From an uncultured Acetatifactor sp. (GTDB lineage: Bacteria; Bacillota; Clostridia; Lachnospirales; Lachnospiraceae), in assembly GCA_947644185.1 (NCBI GenBank), contig CANRZC010000193.1:1-5146 (forward strand): a DNA stretch of 5,146 bases. Direction: 5' to 3'. Below are positions 1 through 4,926 of the stretch, one piece after another; the first letter of the stretch is position 1; every line of letters begins with the position of its first letter. The translations under genes were made by a program, and so were the position numbers. The notes beneath the pieces are model-generated. The model was not told the origin of the DNA, did no database searches, and worked only from the letters and a program-made list of their open reading frames with translations.

Positions 1-980
1 CATACCATATTTTACTGGATCAGTATGAGGAGGAGAGGCTGGGAGGAAAATCCTTCGGCTCCACAAAGTCCGGCATTGCGCCTTTCTACTCTGACAAATA
101 TGCCAAGATTGGCTTTCAGGTAAGTGAGCTTTTCGACGAGGAGCTGTTGGCAGAGAAGACGCAGCGGGTCTGTGAGATGAAAAATGTGCTATTTGAGCAT
201 CTCTATCACAAGCCCACAATAAAACCGGAAGAGCTGTTGGAAACACTCCACCAATACAGAGATATGGTGGCGCCATATGTGTGTGACATTTCTGCATTTT
301 TAGACAAAGCGCTGAAGGAGGGCAAGACGGTATTGCTGGAGGGGCAGCTGGGCACCTTGAAGGATCCGGATCATGGCATCTATCCCATGGTGACATCCTC
401 CTCTACTCTGGCGGCTTTCGGCGCCATTGGTGCAGGCCTGCCTCCCTATGAAATCAAACAGATTGTGACAGTCTGCAAGGCATATTCTTCCGCAGTGGGC
501 GCAGGGGCTTTTGTGTCCGAGGTGTTTGGGGACCAGGCGGAGGAGCTGCGCCGCCGTGGGGGAGATGGCGGTGAGTACGGCGCTACCACTGGACGGCCCA
601 GGCGTGTGGGGTGGTTTGACTGTGTGGCGTCTAAGTACGGCTGTCGTCTGCAGGGCACCACGGATGTAGCCTTTACTGTGCTGGATGTGCTGGGCTATCT
701 GGAGGAAATTCCCGTGTGCGTGGGCTACGATATCGAAGGGGAGATCACAACAGATTTTCCGGTGACCAGCAAGCTGGCAAAAGCAAAGCCCGTGCTGAAA
801 AAGCTGCCGGGCTGGAAGTGTGGAATCAGGGGTATCCGTAAATACGAAGATTTGCCGGAGAACTGTAGGAACTATATTGAATTTATCGAAGGGCAGATTG
901 GCTATCCTATTACCATGGTCAGCAATGGACCTGGGAGAGATGACATCATTTACAGAGAGTCCGCTCTGGTGAAGAGATAA
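1..980 (+). CDS. purA: Adenylosuccinate synthetase, C-terminal ~325 residues (5' end outside window)
   Basis: This enzyme joins IMP and aspartate using GTP to make adenylosuccinate, the committed cytosolic step toward AMP. The frame is open from the left edge, so any start inside the window is artificial; about 100 of the usual 425-430 residues are missing, including the P-loop and the catalytic Asp and His. Family landmarks are clear: DPDHGIYPMVTSSS (codons 363-404), KAYSSAVGAGAF, GEYGATTGRPRRVGWFD (the aspartate/IMP loop, codons about 570-620), LDVLGYLEEIPVCVGY, LPGWK, and the C-terminal YIEFIEGQIGYPITMVSNGPGR. Several residues that contact ligands in the E. coli enzyme are changed: TKLD reads TVLD, GAQG reads GQLG, and the loop Arg after Y-x-DK-x-A is Lys. 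I recall this variant as usual in Lachnospiraceae. The next gene starts 23 bp downstream, so co-transcription is likely. Identity is secure; the canonical mechanism is presumed. Confidence 0.95.
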   Translation, partial: YHILLDQYEEERLGGKSFGSTKSGIAPFYSDKYAKIGFQVSELFDEELLAEKTQRVCEMKNVLFEHLYHKPTIKPEELLETLHQYRDMVAPYVCDISAFLDKALKEGKTVLLEGQLGTLKDPDHGIYPMVTSSSTLAAFGAIGAGLPPYEIKQIVTVCKAYSSAVGAGAFVSEVFGDQAEELRRRGGDGGEYGATTGRPRRVGWFDCVASKYGCRLQGTTDVAFTVLDVLGYLEEIPVCVGYDIEGEITTDFPVTSKLAKAKPVLKKLPGWKCGIRGIRKYEDLPENCRNYIEFIEGQIGYPITMVSNGPGRDDIIYRESALVKR

Positions 981-1003
981 CTGATTGCAGCGGAGGGAGA
1001 GGT

Positions 1004-1900
1004 ATGGTTGGAAATCTGGAATATTTCAAGGTATTCTACTATACGGCAAAGTGTGGAAGCGTCACAGGTGCGGCCAGTGCGCTTTCCCTCTCCCAGCCTG
1101 CGGTAAGCCAGTCCTTGAAAGCATTGGAGCACAGCCTTGGTGTGGCTCTGTTCCAGAGGGCCTCCAGGGGAGTCCGGCTGACCAGTGAGGGGCAAGTGTT
1201 GTACTCTTATGTGGAAAAGGGGTACGAGGAGATAGCGCGGGGCGTAGAAAAGGTGAGGCAGATGCTGAATCTGGAGCTGGGGGAAGTGCATATCGGCGCC
1301 AGCGACATGACGCTCCGTTTTTATTTATTGCCTTTTTTGGAGGAGTTTCATGAGAGGTATCCAAGTATCAAGGTTATGGTGGCCAATGCGCCCACACCGG
1401 AGACTTTGGCGCTTTTGCGGGCAGGAAAGATAGACTTTGGGGTGGTCAGCGCACCCTTTGAGGAGGGGGAGGACATCTGTGCAGAGCCTGTGAGGGAAAT
1501 TGAAGATGTGTTTGTCGCTGGCCGCAGGTTTATTTCTTATAAAAATAAAATGCTGGACTTGCAGGAGCTGGAGAAGCTGCCACTGATTTTTTTGGAGGGA
1601 AGCACCAGTACCAGAACTTATATGGATGCCTATCTGGCTGAAAATGGAGTGAGTGTGCAGCCAGAATTTGAGCTGTCCACCAGCGATATGATTGTCCAGT
1701 TTGCACTGCGGAATCTGGGAATCGGATGTGTGGTCAGGGACTTTGCTATGGAAAGCTTAGATTCCGGGCTGCTGTTTGAGCTGAGATTTAATAAGATGAT
1801 ACCCAAAAGACAATTCTGCGTGGTCACTAGCCGGAAGGCACCCCTTGGCATGGCGGCTGGAAAACTGTTGGAAATCATGGGCGAAGACCCTGGGAGATAA
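1004..1900 (+). CDS. LysR-type transcriptional regulator
   Basis: This is a 298-residue DNA-binding regulator of normal LysR length. The N-terminal winged helix-turn-helix is plain: LEYFKVFYYTAKCGSVTGAA (residues 5-24) followed by LSLSQPAVSQSLKALEHSLG and LFQRASRGVRLTSEG (to about 63). A linker helix (about 64-90) leads to the two-lobed effector-binding domain (about 92-295), which opens with GEVHIGASD and contains the LLRAGKIDFGVVS segment typical of the family. The ATG at 1004 has GGAGG at 992-996, seven bases upstream, which fixes the start. It lies 23 bp after purA on the same strand, without the divergent partner that LysR genes often regulate, so neither target nor effector can be read from context. 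A purine or nitrogen link is possible from the neighbour, but the sequence does not show it. No transmembrane segment or truncation is visible. Confidence 0.93.
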   Translation: MVGNLEYFKVFYYTAKCGSVTGAASALSLSQPAVSQSLKALEHSLGVALFQRASRGVRLTSEGQVLYSYVEKGYEEIARGVEKVRQMLNLELGEVHIGASDMTLRFYLLPFLEEFHERYPSIKVMVANAPTPETLALLRAGKIDFGVVSAPFEEGEDICAEPVREIEDVFVAGRRFISYKNKMLDLQELEKLPLIFLEGSTSTRTYMDAYLAENGVSVQPEFELSTSDMIVQFALRNLGIGCVVRDFAMESLDSGLLFELRFNKMIPKRQFCVVTSRKAPLGMAAGKLLEIMGEDPGR

Positions 1901-1945
1901 GTCGACGGATCCTGGGAAGCACTGGAAACGGATAAGGAGAGGAAT

Positions 1946-2548
1946 ATGATTCGAAATATTATATTTGATATTGGAAATGTATTGACGGATTTTAGGTGGA
2001 GGGAATTCCTGCAGGATAAGGGGTTTGATGAGGCCATGGTAGAACGGATTGCAAAGGCCTCTGTCCAGACGCCGATCTGGAATGAAATTGACCGTGGCGT
2101 ATGGTCCCTGGAGGAGCTGATGCAGGCTTTTATCGCAAAGGATCCTGAGATTGCAGAGGAACTGCGGCGGGCTTATGACAATGTCACAGGCATGGTGACA
2201 AAGAGGGATTACGCCATTCCCTGGATGAAGGAGCTGAAGGCAAAAGGCTACAGAATCTATTATCTGTCCAATTTCTCGGAGAAGGCCTTTGTGGACTGCG
2301 CAGATGCCCTGGACTTTATGCCTTATACGGATGGCGGTATTCTGTCCTATCAGGAGAAGGTGATCAAGCCTGACCTGGAGATTTACAGGCGGTTGCTAAC
2401 TCGATATTCCCTAAAGGAAGACGAAAGTGTATTCTTGGATGACACTGTGGCCAACATAGAGGCGGCCAGAGCGCTGGGAATCCACGGTATCTGCTTCCAG
2501 ACCAAGGATCAGGCGGAGGAGGAGCTGCGAGGGCTGGGAGTCTGTTGA
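1946..2548 (+). CDS. HAD-superfamily phosphatase, YihX-like (subfamily IA)
   Basis: A 200-residue soluble hydrolase with all four HAD motifs. Motif I is IIFDIGNVLTDF with the nucleophile Asp8; motif II is YYLSNFS with Ser108-Asn109; motif III is Lys141 in VIKPDLEIY; motif IV is VFLDDTVANIEAA with Asp165-Asp166. A helical cap (about residues 18-85) sits between motifs I and II. The position two after the nucleophile, usually Asp in phosphatases of this superfamily, is Gly10. FDxGNV is the normal signature of the E. coli YihX group, whose founder hydrolyses alpha-D-glucose 1-phosphate, so the enzyme is probably active on a small phosphorylated metabolite; the actual substrate is unknown. AAGGAG at 1934-1939 lies six bases before the ATG. 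It follows the LysR gene by 45 bp and probably shares its transcript. Its 3' end converges on a minus-strand gene 18 bp away. Confidence 0.9.
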   Translation: MIRNIIFDIGNVLTDFRWREFLQDKGFDEAMVERIAKASVQTPIWNEIDRGVWSLEELMQAFIAKDPEIAEELRRAYDNVTGMVTKRDYAIPWMKELKAKGYRIYYLSNFSEKAFVDCADALDFMPYTDGGILSYQEKVIKPDLEIYRRLLTRYSLKEDESVFLDDTVANIEAARALGIHGICFQTKDQAEEELRGLGVC

Positions 2549-2566
2549 ACATGGATGTGCAGGGGG

Positions 2567-2914
2567 CTATTCCTCTCTGTTTGTGGAAGAGGCACCTCCA
2601 TGGAGCGAGCTTTCCGGCACAGGGGATGTGCTGTTGTCAGAGGGCTCTCTGGCAGGATCCGGGATATTTGGATCACCGATGGCGGATTTCCCTGTAAGCC
2701 TGCCATACATCCAGGAATAGAGCCAGATAACTATGGGCAGGGCGAAGGTGGCCACCAGGCAGATCCGGAACCATTTGGCGGACTGGGAGCTGTCTACAAT
2801 GGCAGCGATAAGAGTAATGATATACAGGAGAACCAGCAGCAGGACGCCGATCATGGCCACGATCTGTCTGGAGCTCCTTTTCTCGTTTTGCTTCTGTTTT
2901 TTTGTCTCTTTCAT
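2567..2914 (-). CDS. Small two-helix membrane protein, function unknown
   Basis: A 115-residue protein with a strongly basic N-terminus (KETKKQKQNEKRSSR, residues 2-16), a first hydrophobic helix at about 18-40, a short loop (DSSQSAKW), a second helix at about 49-70, and a Pro/Ser-rich hydrophilic tail. By the positive-inside rule both ends should be cytoplasmic. The frame stays open upstream to 3166, but the ATG at 2914 is preferred because GAGGAAG lies just before it, a promoter-like element lies 41 bp further upstream, and the residues encoded upstream look like translated non-coding DNA. I recall similar short proteins in Lachnospiraceae but know of no function. The plus strand is also open across this gene; its translation shows no domain and I treat it as a shadow. 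The gene stands alone on its strand, converging with the HAD gene. Confidence 0.72.
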   Translation of the reverse strand: MKETKKQKQNEKRSSRQIVAMIGVLLLVLLYIITLIAAIVDSSQSAKWFRICLVATFALPIVIWLYSWMYGRLTGKSAIGDPNIPDPAREPSDNSTSPVPESSLHGGASSTNREE

Positions 2915-2954
2915 AGCTTCCTCGTTTCTGTGGATATTTTGTATCTCTTTTGTG

Positions 2955-2983
2955 ATTGTAGCATGTTTGTTTTCTGTTGGCAA
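2955..2983 (-). promoter_or_regulatory. Sigma-A-type promoter for the small membrane protein gene
   Basis: On the minus strand TTGCCA (2983-2978) and TACAAT (2960-2955) are separated by exactly 17 bp. Each box matches the housekeeping consensus at five of six positions, counting against TTGACA and TATAAT. Transcription would begin near 2948, giving a leader of about 34 bases before the ATG at 2914. This supports both the choice of start and the view that the gene is expressed on its own. Confidence 0.6.
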
Positions 2984-3027
2984 CAGGAGGATGCAGCTGC
3001 GAATGGAATGAGGTGGAATGGGCATAC

Positions 3028-3068
3028 AAAAAATCCCGGACCTGCACAGAAAGCCAAGTCCGGGATTT
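3028..3068 (-). terminator. Intrinsic terminator on the minus strand, no clear gene upstream
   Basis: AAATCCCGGAC (3031-3041) and GTCCGGGATTT (3058-3068) form a perfect 11-bp stem with a 16-base loop. Read on the minus strand, the stem runs into six T residues (complement of 3033-3028, three of them shared with the stem), the classic form. On the plus strand the hairpin is followed by only TTTCTATC, so it would be weak there. It lies upstream of the small membrane gene's promoter and so cannot end that gene's transcript. What it terminates is unclear; see the possible small RNA at 3028-3115. Confidence 0.7.
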
Positions 3069-3115
3069 CTATCAAAGGAGGGGGTTCCTTGACATGGAAT
3101 AGTTTGCCCCGAAAT
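3028..3115 (-). ncRNA. Possible small RNA ending at the orphan terminator
   Basis: A weak promoter-like pair on the minus strand, TTTTCA (3150-3145) and TATAGA (3127-3122) with 17 bp between them, would start a transcript near 3115 that ends at the strong hairpin, giving an RNA of about 88 bases. The RNA would carry a C-rich segment containing CCUCCUUU (complement of 3074-3081), which could pair with Shine-Dalgarno sequences. C-rich anti-Shine-Dalgarno segments are known in regulatory RNAs of Firmicutes. There is no recognised family here and the promoter matches are only four of six per box. The terminator is the solid part; the RNA is inference. Confidence 0.22.
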
Positions 3116-3253
3116 ACAGTCTCTATACAGGATGGGGAAATTTTTGAAAATATTTTTATTGTGCAAAAAGGCAATCTGTTATATACTGATAAAAGTGGTG
3201 GACATTTTAAGAGTCCATCAAAAATACAGCCGGTAAAAGGCCGGTGGAATTGA
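3089..3253 (+). CDS. Possible 54-residue small protein with TTG start
   Basis: A TTG codon at 3089 has a perfect AAAGGAGG at 3074-3081, seven bases upstream, which is ideal spacing, and the frame is then open for 54 codons to TGA at 3251-3253. The product would be hydrophilic to mixed, with no signal peptide, membrane helix or motif that I recognise. Against it: the promoter for the next cluster (3159-3187) lies inside it, the product resembles nothing I know, and the GGAGG could be chance or belong to the opposite strand. The same site has ATG-GAA-TAG at 3094-3102, a two-codon ORF, but with poorer spacing. Treat as a candidate only. Confidence 0.22.
   Translation: MTWNSLPRNTVSIQDGEIFENIFIVQKGNLLYTDKSGGHFKSPSKIQPVKGRWN
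3159..3187 (+). promoter_or_regulatory. Sigma-A-type promoter for the SEC-C/DUF308/CBS/apt cluster
   Basis: TTGTGC (3159-3164) and TATACT (3182-3187) are separated by 17 bp in an AT-rich stretch. The -10 box matches consensus at five of six positions and the -35 at four of six. Transcription would start near 3194, giving an untranslated leader of about 74 bases before the ATG at 3268. It is the only good plus-strand promoter I see between the HAD gene and the SEC-C gene. Confidence 0.55.
3197..3219 (+). other. Small 5'-leader hairpin of the SEC-C cluster transcript
   Basis: GGTGGAC (3197-3203) can pair with GTCCATC (3213-3219) across a nine-base loop, seven pairs including one G-U. It falls at the very 5' end of the transcript expected from the promoter at 3159-3187. 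A stem so placed could protect the RNA end. It is not followed by a T-run, so it is not a terminator. It is short enough to be chance. Confidence 0.3.
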
Positions 3254-3267
3254 AAAAGGTGGTAGAT

Positions 3268-3771
3268 ATGGCATTATTGGAAAAATGGAGAGAAGAGGCA
3301 TATGACGAGTCTGTTGGACAGGACAAGCTCCAAAAGCTTTGGGCTGCATATTTTCAGGAAGAGAAAGAAATCTATGCCCAGCTTTTAAAGAACCCGGACC
3401 AGGTGGTGCAGGGGACTGTAAAGGAGCTGGCTGACAAATATCAGGTGTCCATAAAGACCATGACAGGCTTTCTGGATGGCATCAATGACAGCTTAAAGGA
3501 GCCCAACCCCATCGAAGAGATGGAGGAGGATACGGTAGTGAACCTGGGCTTTGAGAAGGAGCGGCTGTACAAAAATATGGTGGCTGCAGAGGCGGACTGG
3601 CTCTACAATCTGGAGGAGTGGAACGATATCTTCGACGAAGAGACTAGAAAAGCCCTCTACAAGGAGCAGAAATCCTCCACTACGATTGTAAAGGAAGCAA
3701 AGGTTTACCCCAATGACCCCTGCCCCTGCGGAAGCGGTAAAAAGTACAAAAAGTGCTGTGGTAGGAAATAA
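3268..3771 (+). CDS. SEC-C motif protein, function unknown
   Basis: A 167-residue acidic, mostly helical protein ending in a textbook SEC-C zinc motif, NDPCPCGSGKKYKKCCGRK, with ligands Cys152, Cys154, Cys163 and Cys164 (CxCx8CC). This motif is best known from the SecA C-terminus, where it binds zinc and contacts SecB or ribosomes. The body (about residues 1-130), with TVKELADKYQVS and TMTGFLDGINDSLKEPNP, matches a family I recall from Lachnospiraceae but cannot name by function. The frame also has a GTG at 3244, but the ATG at 3268 is preferred: AAGGTGG at 3256-3262 precedes it by five bases, and MALLEKWREEAY is how I recall homologues beginning. It is first in a plus-strand cluster and 32 bp before the DUF308 gene. 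A role in protein export or translation quality control is only a guess from the zinc motif. Confidence 0.85.
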   Translation: MALLEKWREEAYDESVGQDKLQKLWAAYFQEEKEIYAQLLKNPDQVVQGTVKELADKYQVSIKTMTGFLDGINDSLKEPNPIEEMEEDTVVNLGFEKERLYKNMVAAEADWLYNLEEWNDIFDEETRKALYKEQKSSTTIVKEAKVYPNDPCPCGSGKKYKKCCGRK

Positions 3772-3803
3772 ATGAATATAGTGGATGGAGAGGATGTCAG
3801 ACG

Positions 3804-4421
3804 ATGAAGAAACTCTTGAAACAGATAAAATGGGAGACGCTCCTGTCTTCGGTGTTATACATTGTATTGGGTATAGTGGCATTGGCGATTCCGGATACCA
3901 TGGTGAAGACTTTAGGTTATCTGATTGGCATTTTACTGATTGTGGGAGGTGCTGTGTCCATGATCAGTTATCTGCTGCGAGAGGCCAGTTTGAATTATTA
4001 CCGGAATGGTTTTGGATATGGACTGGTGAGTATAGCGGTGGGCATCCTCTTCCTTTATAAGGTGGAGTGGATTATCTCCCTAGTGCCGGTGATACTGGGT
4101 GTTCTGGTGGTGGCTAGTGGCTGCAGGAAGCTGCAGGATGTGATAGATATGAAACGGATGAATTATGGCAACTGGGTTGTTATGCTGATTCTGGCAGCAG
4201 TCAATGTGATCTTTGGGATAGGACTTATTGCCAATGCGTTGGACGCAGCGCTACTGTTTCTTCAGCTATTAGGTGCTGGGCTGATTTTCAGCGGTATCAC
4301 AGATTGCGTTACCTGTATTTATCTGGCAAGAAAAGCAAGGGAGTATTTTGATGAGTTGGAGACTGTGGACAGTACGTTTGCAGAGGTGGTGGATACGGAT
4401 GACAAGGGAGATGAGAAATGA
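3804..4421 (+). CDS. DUF308/HdeD-like six-helix membrane protein
   Basis: A 205-residue integral membrane protein with six predicted helices in three hairpins: about residues 12-30, 34-58, 68-85, 88-108, 122-140 and 146-173. Short loops and Gly-rich segments such as LGIVALAIPDT, IGILLIVGGAVSMISY and VILGVLVVASGCRKL are the repeat signature of DUF308, the family of E. coli HdeD (acid-resistance membrane protein). The N-terminus is basic and the last 25 residues are acidic and soluble, probably both cytoplasmic. The ATG at 3804 has GGAGAGG at 3787-3793, a longish ten-base spacing. Its stop overlaps the CBS gene's start (ATGA at 4418-4421), which implies translational coupling and perhaps a physical partnership. 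No transported substrate or biochemical activity can be inferred. Confidence 0.85.
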   Translation: MKKLLKQIKWETLLSSVLYIVLGIVALAIPDTMVKTLGYLIGILLIVGGAVSMISYLLREASLNYYRNGFGYGLVSIAVGILFLYKVEWIISLVPVILGVLVVASGCRKLQDVIDMKRMNYGNWVVMLILAAVNVIFGIGLIANALDAALLFLQLLGAGLIFSGITDCVTCIYLARKAREYFDELETVDSTFAEVVDTDDKGDEK

Positions 4422-4834
4422 ATATCGCATCCTTTTTATTGCCCAAAGCGGAGGTGGCTTATCTGCGGGACGATATGACGCTGCGGCAGGGACTTGAGAA
4501 ACTCCGAAGAAGTGGCTTTTCTGCCATACCAGTCATTGATGAAGAAGATAGATATGTAGGCGTAGTGGGCGTAGCGGATTTCCTGTGGAATATTCTGGCA
4601 TATAATCAGAGCCTGGAAAATATTACATTGAAAAATCTGGAGCAGGCTACTGTTCGGGATTTTCTGCAGAATGGTAAAGTGAAACCGGCTTGTATTGATA
4701 CGGCTATGGAGAATTTACTGGAGAGAGCGAAAAGTCAGAACTTTGTACCGGTGGTAGATGATAGAAATGTATTTATCGGGATTGTCACTCGCAGTGATAT
4801 TATCAAATATTTTACAGATAAGGCAAAGCTTTGA
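4418..4834 (+). CDS. Stand-alone CBS-pair protein
   Basis: A 138-residue soluble protein made of two CBS domains and nothing else, the size of a minimal Bateman module. CBS1 covers about residues 8-60 (GFSAIPVIDEEDRYVGVVGVADF) and CBS2 about 76-134 (QNFVPVVDDRNVFIGIVTRSDI). Such pairs bind adenosine ligands such as AMP, ATP or SAM between the domains. CBS2 has the ribose-contacting T-x-x-D (Thr124, Asp127), whereas CBS1 has Gly51-Val-Ala-Asp54, lacking the hydroxyl residue, so one site may be stronger than the other. The ATG is inside the DUF308 stop (ATGA) with GGGAG at 4406-4410, seven bases upstream. With apt just downstream, sensing of AMP or ATP is a reasonable but unproven inference. 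Confidence 0.9.
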   Translation: MNIASFLLPKAEVAYLRDDMTLRQGLEKLRRSGFSAIPVIDEEDRYVGVVGVADFLWNILAYNQSLENITLKNLEQATVRDFLQNGKVKPACIDTAMENLLERAKSQNFVPVVDDRNVFIGIVTRSDIIKYFTDKAKL

Positions 4835-4851
4835 GACGAAAGAAAAGAGAG

Positions 4852-4887
4852 CCGAAGGACTCCCCAGAGGCGTACCTTGGTTTGATT
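4852..4887 (+). terminator. Weak hairpin before apt, possible attenuator
   Basis: CCGAAGG (4852-4858) can pair with CCTTGG (4875-4880), six pairs with one bulged G, and the stem is followed by TTTGATT. The loop is 16 bases. The stem is short and the T-run broken, so full termination is unlikely; it could lower readthrough from the CBS gene into apt. Confidence 0.22.
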
Positions 4888-4888
4888 G

Positions 4889-4908
4889 AAGATACATAAA
4901 GATACATA
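4889..4908 (+). repeat. Two exact tandem copies of a 10-bp unit upstream of apt
   Basis: AAGATACATA occurs twice back to back in the 92-bp gap between the CBS gene and apt, ending 18 bp before the apt ATG. The repeat contains TACATA, a possible -10 box, with TTGATT (4882-4887) 15 bp before the second copy, so a weak internal promoter for apt is conceivable, though the spacing is short. It may equally be a simple slippage duplication. Confidence 0.6.
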
Positions 4909-4926
4909 GAAAAGAGGTAGAGCAAA

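Noticed and set aside
147..149. TTG at 147 as the purA start
   Set aside because: The frame is open to the left edge and the residues before 147 match PurA (FGSTKSGIAPFYSDK), so the gene begins outside the window.
1901..1912. Adjacent GTCGAC and GGATCC, resembling a cloning polylinker
   Set aside because: Both neighbouring genes continue normally and the spacing and ribosome binding site are natural; two hexamers side by side can occur by chance.
2596..2605. Perfect 10-bp palindrome CTCCATGGAG
   Set aside because: It has no loop, lies within the coding sequence of the small membrane gene, and is short enough to be chance.
3089..3117. TTGACA (3089-3094) as a plus-strand promoter with AAATAC 17 bp downstream
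   Set aside because: The -35 is perfect but the -10 candidate is poor; the TTGTGC/TATACT pair at 3159-3187 is the better promoter.
2915..3166. Upstream extension of the small membrane protein to an ATG at 3166
   Set aside because: The extension crosses the terminator hairpin and the gene's own promoter, and encodes unrelated-looking residues; the ATG at 2914 has the ribosome binding site.
2555..3253. A long plus-strand open frame (about 232 codons) across the small membrane gene and the gap after it
   Set aside because: Most of it is antisense to the better-supported minus-strand gene, it has no recognisable domain, and its composition looks like translated antisense and leader DNA. Only its last 54 codons, with their own ribosome binding site, are kept as a weak candidate.
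3244..3267. GTG at 3244 as the SEC-C gene start
   Set aside because: Its ribosome binding site is poorly spaced, and the ATG at 3268 has AAGGTGG five bases upstream and the expected N-terminus.
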